NCBI GenBank assembly: GCA_001600175.1
Contig: BCJC01000001.1
Coordinates: forward strand, 1,134,065-1,198,064
Direction: 5' to 3'
Source: Erythrobasidium yunnanense
Taxonomy: Eukaryota; Basidiomycota; Cystobasidiomycetes; Erythrobasidiales; Erythrobasidiaceae
Length of the DNA: 64,000 nt
Shown here piece by piece: positions 21,324 through 31,854 of the stretch. Every line of letters starts with the position of its first letter. The stretch's first letter is position 1. The translations under genes and the position numbers were made by a program. The notes beneath the pieces were generated by a model. That model saw only the letters and a list, made by a program, of their open reading frames with translations. It was not told where the DNA came from and did not search any database.

Positions 21324-24016
21324 CTACAGGCTCTCTAGAAGTCTTTCTGCTGTGGTCTTGAGCGCTTGCTCATGGGGTCCTTCAGCATTCCGTCGCCCGA
21401 CAGCGCTGAGGCTGACTTTAAGCTGTTGCAGCGGCAGCTTGCTTTTCGTAGAGTCCTCTCCTAGACTTCGCACAATCGTATCGATGAAGGCGACTGCGTT
21501 TCCGGCCATCTCCGGCGGCATCACGGCGCTTTCGATAGCGTACTCGTTGAGCCATCGTATAATGATATCTGCTGCGGTGGCAGGTGCGAACCGCGTCATG
21601 AGGGAGTTTTGCCGACTTCCTTTGTTCGCTTCACCTGCGCGCAGACGCTCGAGTGGATTGGGTGAAGTGCCGTTCACGATGCCATCCGCAGGCGGGGATT
21701 GCACCTCGTGAGCAGTTGTGATAGCCTCTACAGTCAAAAGAGCTGGAGAAAGTCTCAGTAACGATCAGATGTACCGATGATGCGTTGCTAGACTCACCGC
21801 CAGGCGTGGTCGTGCTGAGCAAAGTCAAAGCGACAATAGCTTCATTGACGAGAGAAGGGTACTTCTCTCCCGTTCTGAGAAGCTCGCTCAACGCTTCTAC
21901 AGTCCCTGCGCTCGTCTCCAGTATATGTCTAGCTTTCTTCTTTGCCAGACCCATCTCCAGGCCATGCAGTGCCGATGGCGTGATAGGCGATGTGACAGAT
22001 CTTGAAGAAAAGAGAGACCGGACTACATTGCCTAAAAGACGTGTCGCTTCGCACTTCAGACGGACATCGTCTGTTCGTGCTATAAGCGCAAGAACGGCTT
22101 GTAATGATGTTTCGGAAGTGCCTTTCGCCTCTGCTGCGACTGTTACCACCTGTGAGGAGTTCGTCGGACTCTGAGGTAATACGACCTCCAGTGCTGAGGA
22201 GACATTGCCTGCGCAAAGGTGCTTGATAGTGCCGATCGAAGCATTTTGCAAGGGCAGAACCATATCGAGCGTCGGTCGTAGAAGGAGAGTAAGAGAAGGG
22301 ATGACGCCTGCATCGCATAAGGTTTGCTTGTTCCCGCCGGGTATTGAGAGGTTCTTTAATAGGCCGGTGACGCCATGAAGGATCTGAATAGCTTCGCCTG
22401 GGCGGGCAAGAGAGGATGAAGTGGAAGGTGAGGGAGAAGCGAACGTGTCTAGGAGCTTTGCGAGGATAGGTGAAATGTTATAATCGTGTACTACTGCGAT
22501 GCAATATGCATCTTGTTTCACCAGTTATCAGCCATGCTTGACACAAAGCAGTCAGGCCAACGTACCTTTTCTAGCTAAATTAGCTAGTATCGTTGTACTT
22601 GTGATAATGAGGTCGGGTCTTCCATTAAGCCATTCCAGACATCGATTAAGCAGCCAAACCAGTTCTGAGTTCGGCTTGAAAGTCTCGTCCATTACTTTAT
22701 CAGATCCCACAGCTGCGATCGCTATCCGCGCTACTGAAGCTTTGACGTTGCTTAGCGTCTTGTCGACTTCCAAATCATCATCTTCTTGACTCTCGATTGA
22801 AGGGATCGCAGACCATGCGGACGGAACTTCGGCTTTCTCGACAAAGTCCAGCATTTGTAAGAGAGGAGAGGGCATCGATCCGAGTACGAGAGCTTCTTGG
22901 ATAGCTTCGCTGTTGTAAGCTTGCGTTTCGAGCAATTCGCTCGCTCCTGCTAGGATCGAAAGATCGACTTCTAGTAGCTGGCGCGCCTCAGGTATATTGC
23001 TTGTAGACGGAGAGTCGGACTTTAAGTATGGCAGTGATAGAATGAGCTGGATGAGAGCTGACGCGAGCGAGGGAGTTATATGAACGGCTACAGTGAGATC
23101 AAGTTGGAATCTGCTCAGCGTTACGCCTCGACAAGTCATCAGAGACAATGCCTACCTTCATCAGATACAAGTTCGCCGACAAGCTTGATTGACCAGTCCA
23201 CCAAAGCCTGGCGTAACTGAATTTCCTGTAATGGTGCTTCGTCCGGCCGTGACCAGCTGGATATGCGATATAGCGCTATTGAATGTGCAAGTATGTCCAT
23301 CGCCGAAGCTTGGACAAGCGAACTTGCTATCTCGGCTGTAGTACACGGATGTGTCAGCCAACTGAGTAACAGGCAGCAGGAAGAAGCACGAAGGGCGCAC
23401 GAGTGTCTATCGAGAGGTTTAACAGAGCTCCAGTACATGCTTTGATGGCTTGTAGCTTCTCGCTGGATAGGGGTGCATCTCCATGCGAAGTCCCATGAAA
23501 TTGCTTCAGGACCCTCAGGATCTTCTGTGGTATTTGATGTTCTGCGCATCTCGTCCTATTGGGAGCTGTAATCATCACACCACCTCAGCTCCGTCAAATT
23601 GGCTATAACTTCGTGTAAACTGACGATGGTCTAGTACGAGGTTTCCAACGACTCTGCATAGCTGAGTCTGTGCATTTGACCGTCTAGGATCTTGCTGAGT
23701 ATCTCGACTGCCTGCATTGGCGCTTGCTTCGAGTAGGAAAGCGACGGCTTTTACGAGGTCTTGTTGACTGCCGACGTGCGTCCGGGCTTGATCTGTCGAC
23801 ATCAACGAAGCATAAGGAATAGTCATTTGCAAATGTATAAGGAGGTCCTAGTGTACCCGTCCTGAGCGAGTCGGCGCATCGTTGTGCCAGGTGCCCGGTC
23901 TGTTCCCAGTCAATGTCGATGTCGGATCTCGATGTCGATGCTGCATCGTCTTGTTCGTTGTTTGAAGCTACCGTGATTCTTGCAAGAAGCTTCGCCAGCT
24001 CGTCAGATGCTTCCAT
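21324..24016 (-). CDS. Armadillo-repeat protein, possible SmgGDS (RAP1GDS1)-like GTPase regulator
   Basis: An all-helical armadillo protein. The start is at 24016 (MEASDELAKLLARITVAS). Splicing gives CADSLRTDQARTHVG, then LVKAVAFLLEASANA and RRSNAQTQLCRVVGNLVLDH. A further join gives NRTRCAEHQIPQKILRVLKQF. Repeats continue with KACTGALLNLSIDTR, ALASALIQLILSL, DLIITSTTILANLARKG, HGVTGLLKNLSIPGGNK and RLKCEATRLLGNVVRSLF. The final exon reads RWLNEYAIESAVMPPEMAGN. The GNL-x-x-D and NLS-x-P-x-x-N signatures at repeat ends are those of SmgGDS-type proteins, which bind small GTPases such as Rho and Rap. Other armadillo families remain possible. At least six introns are needed. Confidence 0.75.
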
Positions 24017-24396
24017 TGCACTTTCGGTCGTAGCGGGACAGAAGAAACAGCCGAACCTTTACACATCTTTCCAGAATGTCCAGTCTCGACAGCAGAACAC
24101 AGTTGCAAGAAGCTGAATGTCAGTAAGATGGAGTGAAGAAGATGAAGCTACATTGGCATTTCGAGACATTTGCCGAACTAAATTACAGGGTGTCACAGGT
24201 ACGTCTTGCTGCGCTGGATGTGCAGCTTTCGCTACTCATTTGGCCAGACTGTCTTTGGGTTTTCTTTTCTCGTTCATTTGTTGTCTGCACCCCATCCCCA
24301 TTCGCAAGCTAGTAAGAAAAGAAAAGACTTCGAAACGAGCAGACATTGCGAATCGACTTTCAGTCCGTATGCAAGAGCGGATTTCGCAGTGCGCCT
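24017..24396. other. Intergenic between two minus-strand genes
   Basis: It holds the armadillo gene's upstream region and the downstream region of the small membrane gene. One plus frame (24117-24437) runs through it, but it overlaps the neighbour's last exon and has no family resemblance. Confidence 0.45.
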
Positions 24397-25294
24397 CTAC
24401 TCGTGCTCGGCTGTGTGCTTCTTGGTGTACGCCTTGAGCTTGTCGATGTTACCCGAGTGTGGGACCTGAGGGCACATCGGTCAGTTTACTCGTCCAGCCA
24501 GAGCTTTGCTGCGATATGATATACTCACGACTTCGTAAGACGTCGCTGGCTGTGCGTAGTTGACCTTGCCGTCCTTGCTCATATACTGCGAAGAACAGAC
24601 GTTAGCATTCTAATCGGAGAAGTGGACGAGTCGGGATGACCTACGCGGTACTTGTAGAGAGCACCTTTGCCGTCGCCTTGCCATGGGTGCTCAATTGAGG
24701 TGCTACAAGCAGTATGGTGTAAGCGTGTGTGCTATAGCGGCAGTCTGCAATGCCGACTCACCCTGCGAAGTGCTTCTGCATGACTGCCTCGCCCTTTCCT
24801 GATGAAGAGCCTTGCTTCGTACTGTACCGAGGTAATGTCAGTCCTGCACTGTAAATGGCCTTTGGAGGATGTGATTCACGAGAAGAAGTAGCTGTGTAGA
24901 TATACACGAACGTCAGCCCATTCTGTGGAGATTAGGGGGGCGCGTCGCCGATTTGCTCTACTCACGCTGCAGTCGAGAGTCCAGCGCCAACGATGAGAGC
25001 AAGGGCTGTATGTGATTATACATCAGTATGCAGCTTGTGCGAGGGCTTGGCTTGAAGCTCGCCAGATTTCTGGCTTTGGCTTCAACTCGCTGGATCGGCT
25101 TACGGAGAAGTGCAGGATCGCGTTTAGCAGCGGCTGAGAATGCTTTACCACCAGCTTGTGCTGCCTTTGAAGGTGCAGAAGCGTGTCCGGCGGCTATTGA
25201 CATCGTTCAAATTGTCAGCTGAAGCTGCGATCCCATCCCATCCCATCGGCCTGAGTTGTTGCTCACGGCCGTTTGCGTGAACTTGGTTGGACAT
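24397..25294 (-). CDS. Small single-pass membrane protein, mitochondrial type, split into seven tiny exons
   Basis: I do not recognise the family. The spliced product is roughly 130 residues: MSNQVHANGPAGHASAPSK, a helical stretch with KAFSAAAKRDPALL, a transmembrane segment (PLALIVGAGLSTAAYFF) and STKQGSSSGKGEAVMQKHFAG. Then come TSIEHPWQGDGKGALYKYR, YMSKDGKVNYAQPATSYEV and a lysine-rich end (DKLKAYTKKHTAEHE). Phases agree at every junction I tested. One internal exon is 12 bases (24880-24891) and codes YFF plus split codons. The one-TM layout with a short matrix-like N-terminus resembles small respiratory-chain or inner-membrane proteins. That is inference only. Confidence 0.72.
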
Positions 25295-25743
25295 GGTAGA
25301 TTGTTTAAGTTGATGTAATATCCTGTTGATTCCTGGTCGATGTTGCTGGAGCAGAAGCAAGAGATGTCCATGGCCTCTCTCACTCGGTCCAGACTAAATT
25401 GTCCCCTCGATCAAGGTCAGCGTCATCTCAAAGCAGGAACATGGTATGGTCAAAGAAGCAAGAAAGCTGCGAGACTACAGCGTATCTTAACAATACAATG
25501 GATCCATGGATGAATGCTCTCTCTCTCTAGAAGCTGATGGGTTCCAGCTTGGATTGGTCGTTCTAGCGTGCCTGGAAGAGCTATCGTACATTCTACTGAC
25601 TGTAGTGGTATTGCAGTCCTCATGACATTGATCCTGCTACTCTGATCCTCCCTTTCTGCCTGTCCATCCGTTGACAAGCTCTCCACTCCTCTACCTCCAC
25701 CCTATAGTATCAGCCAATCAGCCAGTACCGTCTTAAAGACACC
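25295..25743. other. Divergent promoter region
   Basis: About 450 bases lie between two divergent genes. No coding frame with family resemblance was seen. A CT-rich tract at 25518-25530 and another near 25640-25700 are the only compositional features. Confidence 0.45.
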
Positions 25744-26489
25744 ATGAGACGGCACCTTGGCAGACGTTTAATACTGCCTCTAAAAGCTCCTCCACAGCTA
25801 CGAGGCCGGCCTCGTTCATCCAGTCTCCAATCGGCAGATCTACAACTCCTGGATCCGATACCCATGCCAGACCCGCATCTTCCGTCCATAGAGCAGGCTC
25901 TCACGCTCATCACTACGCATCAAGCGAAACTCATGCATCTGCCCCTACCGCATCAGGTAACAAAGGCAACTTCCAAGATCAAACCGCTTCAGACTATCTT
26001 TCAAGTTATCGACTACGACGATACGTACATCGCGACGGGCCTTCCAGACTGGCTCATCGTCAAGATCCCGCCGATATGGTGCAGAGGCGCACATTCGCCC
26101 TTTCATACAGACAGATATGTATTCGCCCAAGCCGATGTCGCGAAAAGCTTCTGGGCCGAATTTAGGCAGAAGTATCACAAATGCAGAACATCAGAAGACC
26201 AGAAACGTGCACTTGCTACACAGTGCGAGCTCGTAGCGCATTGGGAGCCCTATATCTCTGCTGAACCGAAAGGGAAAGCGAAATATGCATACAAGCTAGC
26301 ATCGTGGAGCCTGAATCTGGTAAGAGCCGTTGGCGTACAAAGCTCCTTATGTAACGAGCTGATATATTTTCCGTTCAACAGCGCGACGAGCCATTCAGGC
26401 ACTCCTGGTCTTTGACGAATCAAGGTTTCAGCAAGACCAATGCTGCAAGGACTGTATTCAAGCCGTCTCGGAAAGCTGTGCCTATATAG
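25744..26489 (+). CDS. Uncharacterised basic protein
   Basis: Two exons: 25744 to about 26318, then from about 26382 to a TAG at 26487-26489. They join SWSLNL to RDEPFRHSWSLTNQGFSK in phase 0. The N-terminus (MRRHLGRRLILPLKAPPQLR) is basic, amphipathic and lacks acidic residues, so mitochondrial import is possible. The body has aromatic-rich conserved-looking runs (DYDDTYIATGLPDWLIVKI; VAKSFWAEFRQKYHKC). No catalytic motif or transmembrane segment is seen. The gene looks real because the frame is long, the intron ends are canonical and the C-terminal exon is sensible. I assign no function. Confidence 0.65.
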
Positions 26490-26710
26490 TAGATAATCAA
26501 GTAGATCGATCAAGGCGATTGCTAAGTATTATATCATCTACGTCGAGACTGACTGTCTCACTCGCACGACATTAGTAAGGCTCAACTGCTTTATGCCGTT
26601 GGTTGGCGGCGTCTTCGAACAATGCGACTATGCTTTGCTCGCCTGCCGTTTCTCGGAGTAATCCACAGATGCATTCCTGGAGCCCTGTTGACAATGCGTC
26701 TGTATATGCG

Positions 26711-27732
26711 TTACAAAGCAAGCAGAGCAGTCAAATATTTGCGCACCTTGGATAACTGAGGAAAGCAGTACCCAGGATGGAAGATAGTAAGCAACAAAGC
26801 GGCTATGAGGATCATTCTATATTGATGAAGCAGAATATAAGAAGGCATTAGCGATATGATTATAGCTATTGAGAGCTGGCTTAGAGACTCACGTCCCATC
26901 AAGAACCAGAAAAGCAACTTCGTCTCTCTGTATAGGCCCGCCCCATCCTCCTGACATCTCTGGGATCCTGAAGCAGCATCTGAAATAGTGAAAGCAAGGC
27001 TTCAGCAGTCCCCTAGCTTAAGTTATCTGCAGAATGGACTCACCGAACTAGTATCGCGAAGTACGCTGCAGTAACAGCTATGAGGAATGCTCTGAATTTT
27101 GGCCGTGATAGATATTCCCTGCCTGCCTTCGAAATACCGTTGACACTAGCGTCCTTCCTGACTCTAAGGAGGTACAGCATCGAGACCACTCCGAAGAGGA
27201 CAAGCTGTACGACTTGAAGAATGATGCCAGCGAGTAGCATCTTGTTCCCCGTATCCAGTAACGAGAAGTTTGTGTTGTCTGCACTAGCGGCTATTGCACC
27301 TCCTATAGCTTGTACGATGATTGCAAAGAAGTCCAAGCCTATGAAGACCCATGTATATAGCGCAGGTCTGATAGGCGAAAGTTGCGATCCAAAGACGATC
27401 ACGATATGTTTGAGCGTGAGGTCAATAGTCGCTGACAGAAGAGACGGAGCCAGGATGAGACAGACTATCTGCACTCGGAATCCTGAACCCCACGGATTGC
27501 TGTGCATCATTATCCGCCCGCCATAGCCTACTGTCTCCATCAGACACCCTATCACGCCTGCGATCATCCATGTCCAAGTCCGATAGCGGATGCCGAAGAA
27601 GAGCTGGAAGATAGTGCAGAGTCCAAACATGATGCAGAAGAAGAGGTTTCCGCCAAAATTGGGAAGATAGCCATACGTCGTCAGCTCCATTGGACATGCG
27701 GGAGAGAGCTCGGTGCAGAAGGCGTAGGACAT
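26711..27732 (-). CDS. RTA1-family seven-transmembrane protein
   Basis: RTA1-like proteins are fungal seven-TM membrane proteins tied to lipid translocation and resistance to 7-aminocholesterol and other toxic compounds. The start at 27732 gives MSYAFCTELSPACP, then YGYLPNFGGNLFFCIMFGL, WMIAGVIGCLMETVGYGGRI, LAPSLLSATIDLTLKHIV, YTWVFIGLDFFAIIVQAIGG and ALLLTIFHPGYCFP. The GYxPNxxxN, E.xGYxGR and FxxxDxxxxxxQxxGG patterns are diagnostic. Three exons are visible, with introns near 27045 and 26890. The second intron joins LVLDG to TMILIAALLL. The end is uncertain. Either the frame stops at 26711 (KYLTALLAL), or a further intron leads to a short final exon ending near 26570. Confidence 0.85.
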
Positions 27733-29141
27733 GGTCGAGAGGTCGTCAATGTTATTCAGAGGAAGGATGAGCGGAGGCTGCTCTTATTCGTGATTCTACA
27801 GCGTCATAATGTAGGCTCAGAGCATGTCCCGCCAAGGCCAAGCGAAAGGCTGCAATGAGAAGAGCTTATGTGCGTATCGACCGAGAAGTGTGCTGGTGCA
27901 TCATAGTCCTGTGCGCAAAGTGAAGCATCTGCTATCGATGCGAATGAGGAAGCGCCGTATCAGATCATGTATTGCAGCGGAAAGAAGCCATGGCATTCCA
28001 AACTACTGACGACAAACTGAAAAGAGGATAGATATAAAACACAGATAGTGCTCTTACATTCGCGTAATGACAAAACTGGGTAATCGGAACCCATGCGAAT
28101 CTGAGCGTGGAAGTGTTTCTAAGGCGTCTGACTTCCCCCTGCTTCTGACACATCCCTTGCGAGATAGTAGAAGCAGGATTTATTCTTCCACGATTTAGAC
28201 CTTTCGCTTGTTAGGTGTACCCTCTATCGAGACCTTCTTCCGAAGAAAAGGTAGAGGGCGCCTAGGCAAAAGCGAGTGGGTATAAGGTATGAGATGGGAT
28301 GAGAGGTGTGGGCTGAGATGACAATGTCGTAAGAGAGGTTTGAGGGACAGAGCTACTGGACAGAGAAGCAGCCATGCGACAACCTGCGGAGAGGGATTCT
28401 ATCAGCTTTGGTAAAATTTCAGAAGCAGGAGGTTATTCCAGCGCACCTTCTGTTCCGCATGCACGACAGTGATAAGACATAGAAGGAAACATCAGCGTCT
28501 GGTTCCTACACGCTACGTTGTATAAGCATTCGAGGTGATTCGGACATGCAAACGAAATTTGCAGAATACGACTCTGGCTTGCAGGCGCAGGTAGTTGGCA
28601 GGAACGTTATACGAAGCATAGATGTGTGAAATGCGTGAGCGTTTGCTTCGAGTTGTCTGGCTTGCTTTTGTATTTCTCGCTTCTGGGCAGTTCGTCGAGA
28701 GCAGAAAAGGCCAGCAGCCAAAAGTTGCAGCACCAAAGTCGCGACGACGAAACAGAGTTGATGCAAATAGAAGATTACTAGATAGGATAGATGATAGAGT
28801 GGGTATAGATGGTATATCATGGCCTATAACGCAGCTGCTTGACGAAACATGCTTCAAGCTCGCAACAAGAACGCCGTCATCTAGGTTTCGCATAGCTTGC
28901 ACCTTGATGTCAGGATAAATACATAGCTACTTGCTAATGATGTGTCAATTAGCCAGCTCTCATCTCTTCGTTTCTTTTTGTAGCCTTTCTCGTCCCGGGC
29001 CATGGGTTTCCGGCAACCTAGCTTGCAGCTTCGAGGTTTGGCGCGTCATAGGCGATAAGATAGAAGATGAAGGGGAACTTAACAGCCTTCTCTTCTCTTC
29101 TTTCTTCTTGACAATCCAGTATTATAGTATAGTGTCGAACA
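27733..29141. other. 1.4 kb gene-poor stretch
   Basis: This is the longest interval without a supported gene. Frames on both strands (27824-28009, 28513-28902 minus, 28622-28918 plus) lack family resemblance and convincing splice partners. The plus frame at 28622 starts with a hydrophobic run (RVVWLAFVFLASGQFVES) that could mimic a signal peptide, but I give it little weight. A TATA-like ATAAAACACAG lies near 28034. It may hold promoters, a long 5' UTR or a non-coding RNA. Confidence 0.4.
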
Positions 29142-29474
29142 ATGGCCAGCAGCCTCCCCATGCAGAGAGATCAGTCTTCATCTCCGACACCTTCATCCCA
29201 CTCGACAGAGTCCTTCTCTTCCCAAGCTTCCTCGTCTTCTTCAACAATGTCCATAGAGGCTAGACAGTATCACGGTGCGTCCTCTCTTTACCATCCCTAT
29301 CTGTTCCTCTACTAATTGTGCTTTCGCGAGATAGCCCAAGTATCTGCATGGACTAGCCGGATGGCACGCGCTGTGAAGTTCACTATAGAGCAGCGTAGAA
29401 GAGAAGAGAAGGAGAATGAAGAAGGTGCTACCCTGGCTAGAAGAAAACTAGCAACTTTCACTATCGGCGAATAA
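29142..29474 (+). CDS. Small Ser-rich protein of about 90 residues
   Basis: Two exons (29142-29274 and 29335-29474) with a 60-base GT-AG intron give a protein with two distinct parts. The first 40 residues are almost all Ser/Pro/Gln/Thr (SSSPTPSSHSTESFSSQAS). The second part is a basic helix: AQVSAWTSRMARAVKFTI, then EQRRREEKENEEGATLARRK. The reading frame is kept across the junction and ends in TFTIGE before TAA. This codon-phase agreement is why I accept it. The name and function are unknown. The helix could be a coiled coil or nucleic-acid contact. Confidence 0.55.
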
Positions 29475-29945
29475 AAAAAAGGAATGGGAGAGATAGCTAC
29501 GGCTAGGTGAGCCAAACTTAGTTTCATCGTGAGCACCTCTTAGGCTGACTCTGATACTCTTCCCAACAATGCCCAGTCACTCCGCTCCTACTCATATGTA
29601 GCTTTATCTCGCACGCGCCTGGCTCTGGTAGCTCGAACGGCATCTGTATCGCCTTCGACTTGATTTTGAACTGTATCCTTCGTTACGCTCCATCGTTTGA
29701 TAGACTGCATGCATCAGTATGTAGCGTAGTCTTTTCTGTATCTCCTGGCTGCTTTTCTTGTATCGCACGTATTCCCTTCTGTAGACTCGTTGTCAGCGGC
29801 TGCATTTGTAGCATATGTGCTCTCTTGTCTCTTCAATAGCTAGACAGTCTCTGCGAAATGATTTTTGCGTTCATGCAGCAAGGCGGAAATTGGGCGCAGG
29901 GAGTGGTGATTTTTGCGGCTTCGAATAGAAGGATGCCAGTTCTTC
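29475..29945. other. Convergent intergenic region
   Basis: It lies between two 3' ends. It is T- and CT-rich with no frame of note. The poly-A run just after the stop at 29474 is genomic. Confidence 0.5.
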
Positions 29946-30841
29946 TCATCCTTTGCTCTTGATGCTCAGCCCTGGTAATTCTTTGCCTTTGCCTGCTTTC
30001 TCGAAATCGCGCCGTTTCTTACTCTTCCTCTTCGGTTTCCGCGCCATGACAAATCGCTCTTTCGTGACTTTCTTCGCTAGTCTGACTTTCTGAGCATCCG
30101 GATAGGGTGTGATCTTGACTCTATGTGACTCTGGCGTAGGTCTTGTCAGAACCGTTGAATTGGTTGCGGCTCCAGGTTGTGCAGGTGCAGCGCGTCTCCG
30201 CACACCGGAAGGCTTGATGAGACCCAGTACAGTCTTGGGAAGAGGGCGACGTGGTACGAGAGTGCGTATCTCCAGTTTCTCTGCATCATGCGGATGAGGA
30301 CTCTGCAAGGACAAGCCAAGATCAGTCACGACCGTCCCGCCCTGTGTGAAAACAGCCTGAGCGCACCCAATACCCCGCACTACTCTTCTCAAGAATCCAA
30401 TCTGCATCCACTGTACATCCTGCTATCCGTTTCTTCCTCTCTTTCCGCACAGATTTCGGTTCTTCCGCTTCCTCTCTGCAACACATACCAAGCTGTGGCA
30501 TCAGTCAACGTAGATGCAGGAGGTTAGAGGGAGAGAGAGTAGAATCACAGTATGCGGCCTCTGCCGGGTCCTGTATAGATCAAGGAGGGTGAAAGTAGCC
30601 GAACGTGATTATTCGTCCCGAAGAGTGGAAATGCAGTCGTAGCAAGGTGGCCATCTTCTTCATTGACAGCTTGCGATGCAGATGATGGAGGTACTTTATC
30701 TGGCTGAACGGGCAGAGCTACATTGCGACTCCAGGAAAGCTTTGTAGCTAGGATCGCATCGAGCTCGCGCTGGCGCTCTTCAACATCTTCTTGAATATCT
30801 TCTTCGTCGCTCTGACTGTCTGTATCGCTGGTATCGGCCAT
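29946..30841 (-). CDS. Uncharacterised protein: acidic N-terminus, Lys/Arg-rich C-terminus
   Basis: The gene begins with MADTSDTDSQSDEEDIQEDV (ATG at 30841; an upstream in-frame ATG at 30871 is possible). It continues with RELDAILATKLSWSRNVALP and LIYTGPGRGRIL. Exon 2 has EEPKSVRKERKKRIAG and DADWILEKSSAGYW. The last exon has SPHPHDAEKLEIRTLVPRR, RVKITPYPDAQKVRLAKKV and KPKRKSKKRRDFEKAGKG, ending at 29946. The final 50 residues are strongly basic and look like a nuclear or nucleolar targeting and RNA-binding tail. I see no enzymatic motif. The intron at about 30311-30363 is phase-consistent but was not otherwise verified. Confidence 0.6.
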
Positions 30842-31097
30842 TCTGTACTGAGTTGTTGAAAGCAGAGCCATGGTATTCTCGTGTAAAGGCAGCTTGGTTC
30901 TGCTTCAACTGAGTCGCAAAGTCAGGGAATTCAAAGCAATCCATCAAAGAGGTGAGTAGAGCTGTGATACACATTGATGAGGCTCAAAGCTGACTATTTC
31001 ATGTCATTGCCGTTTGGACCCCTTTTATTTGATTCGTTCTGTGCTACTCCGTACTCAAAGCAAGCGGAATCCCCTTCCCACTACCTTCAATACAACC

Positions 31098-31727
31098 ATG
31101 TCCACTTCATCTGCTCCTGCTGCCAACCCTCGAACTGGCTGCGTCTGCATCAGCGGAAGGTGTGTGCTCAAATAGTGGCTCCCCTTTGCTGGGCCTTACT
31201 GGGTTTTTACATTCGCAAGCTATTGACTGACATACACTCTACTTCCCTACCCCTTTTCATCCATACTCTGCTTCCCTTCGCTCCACTCTATCCATTATCC
31301 AATTGGCGTCTGAACAGCACCGACAAAGCTACGGAATGCGTGTGCGGCAACAAGTGTGACTGCAGCAGCGTAGGAACATGTGCATGCGTCAAGGCCGGTA
31401 CAGACAAGCATGATCAAGCACCCAAGAGCTGCTGTGGAAACACTACCGGTGTAAACCCGCGTACAGGGTGCACCTGCATTGGCAAGGAGTGAGTATATCT
31501 CACCTCTCCATACACAGGACATATGGCATGCGTGCTGTGTAGCTCGTTAGGAGCAAAGGCTAATGTGTTTGACCTATAGCACCGACAAAGCCAGCGAATG
31601 CTGTTGTGGAGAGAACTGCGACTGCGAAGGATGCGCATGCACAAGTGCTTCAAGCGACAAGTTTGACGAAGCACCCAAGTCGTGCTGTGGAAAGGACTCC
31701 AAAGCAGCTGCTGCCAAGGCTGCTTAA
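31098..31727 (+). CDS. Two-repeat cysteine-rich metallothionein
   Basis: Three exons (31098-31159, 31318-31488, 31580-31727) give 126 residues with 21 cysteines, no Trp and no hydrophobic core. This is the composition of a metallothionein, which binds Cu(I), Zn or Cd in the cytosol. Cysteines occur as CxC and CC pairs: GCVCISG, ECVCGNKCDC, GTCACVKAG, PKSCCGN, GCTCIGKD, ECCCGENCDC, EGCACTSAS and PKSCCGKD. The sequence is two homologous units of about 50-60 residues, each starting NPRTGC and ending APKSCCG. Each contains one phase-2 intron at the same place. The third exon ends in a short Ala/Lys tail. It lacks a signal peptide. Metal-responsive control is likely for the family, but I did not identify a response element. 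Confidence 0.88.
31125..31700 (+). repeat. Internal tandem duplication inside the metallothionein gene
   Basis: Unit A runs from codon 10 in exon 1 (31125) to 31453 in exon 2. Unit B runs from 31454 to about 31700 in exon 3. Both keep the order NPRTGCxC, intron, TDKA.EC.CG, CDC, CAC, DK.D.APKSCCG. Exons 2 and 3 both start with CACCGACAAAGC. Introns differ in length (158 versus 91 bases) and are not obviously alike, so the duplication is not very recent. Confidence 0.85.
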
Positions 31728-31854
31728 ATACCACTGATAGTTGCACAAGCCTGTTGTCATCTGGTTCATTGCTAGCTAGCTCGGTTGAATGCATCCTTGT
31801 CATCATATCTAGTTCGCCCTTGCTTCTTGACATCTCCGTTGGCTTTCACACGTG

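Noticed and set aside
28622-28918. Plus-strand frame with a hydrophobic start that could be a secreted protein
   Set aside because: Single frame, no conserved Cys pattern, overlapping frames of equal length on the minus strand.
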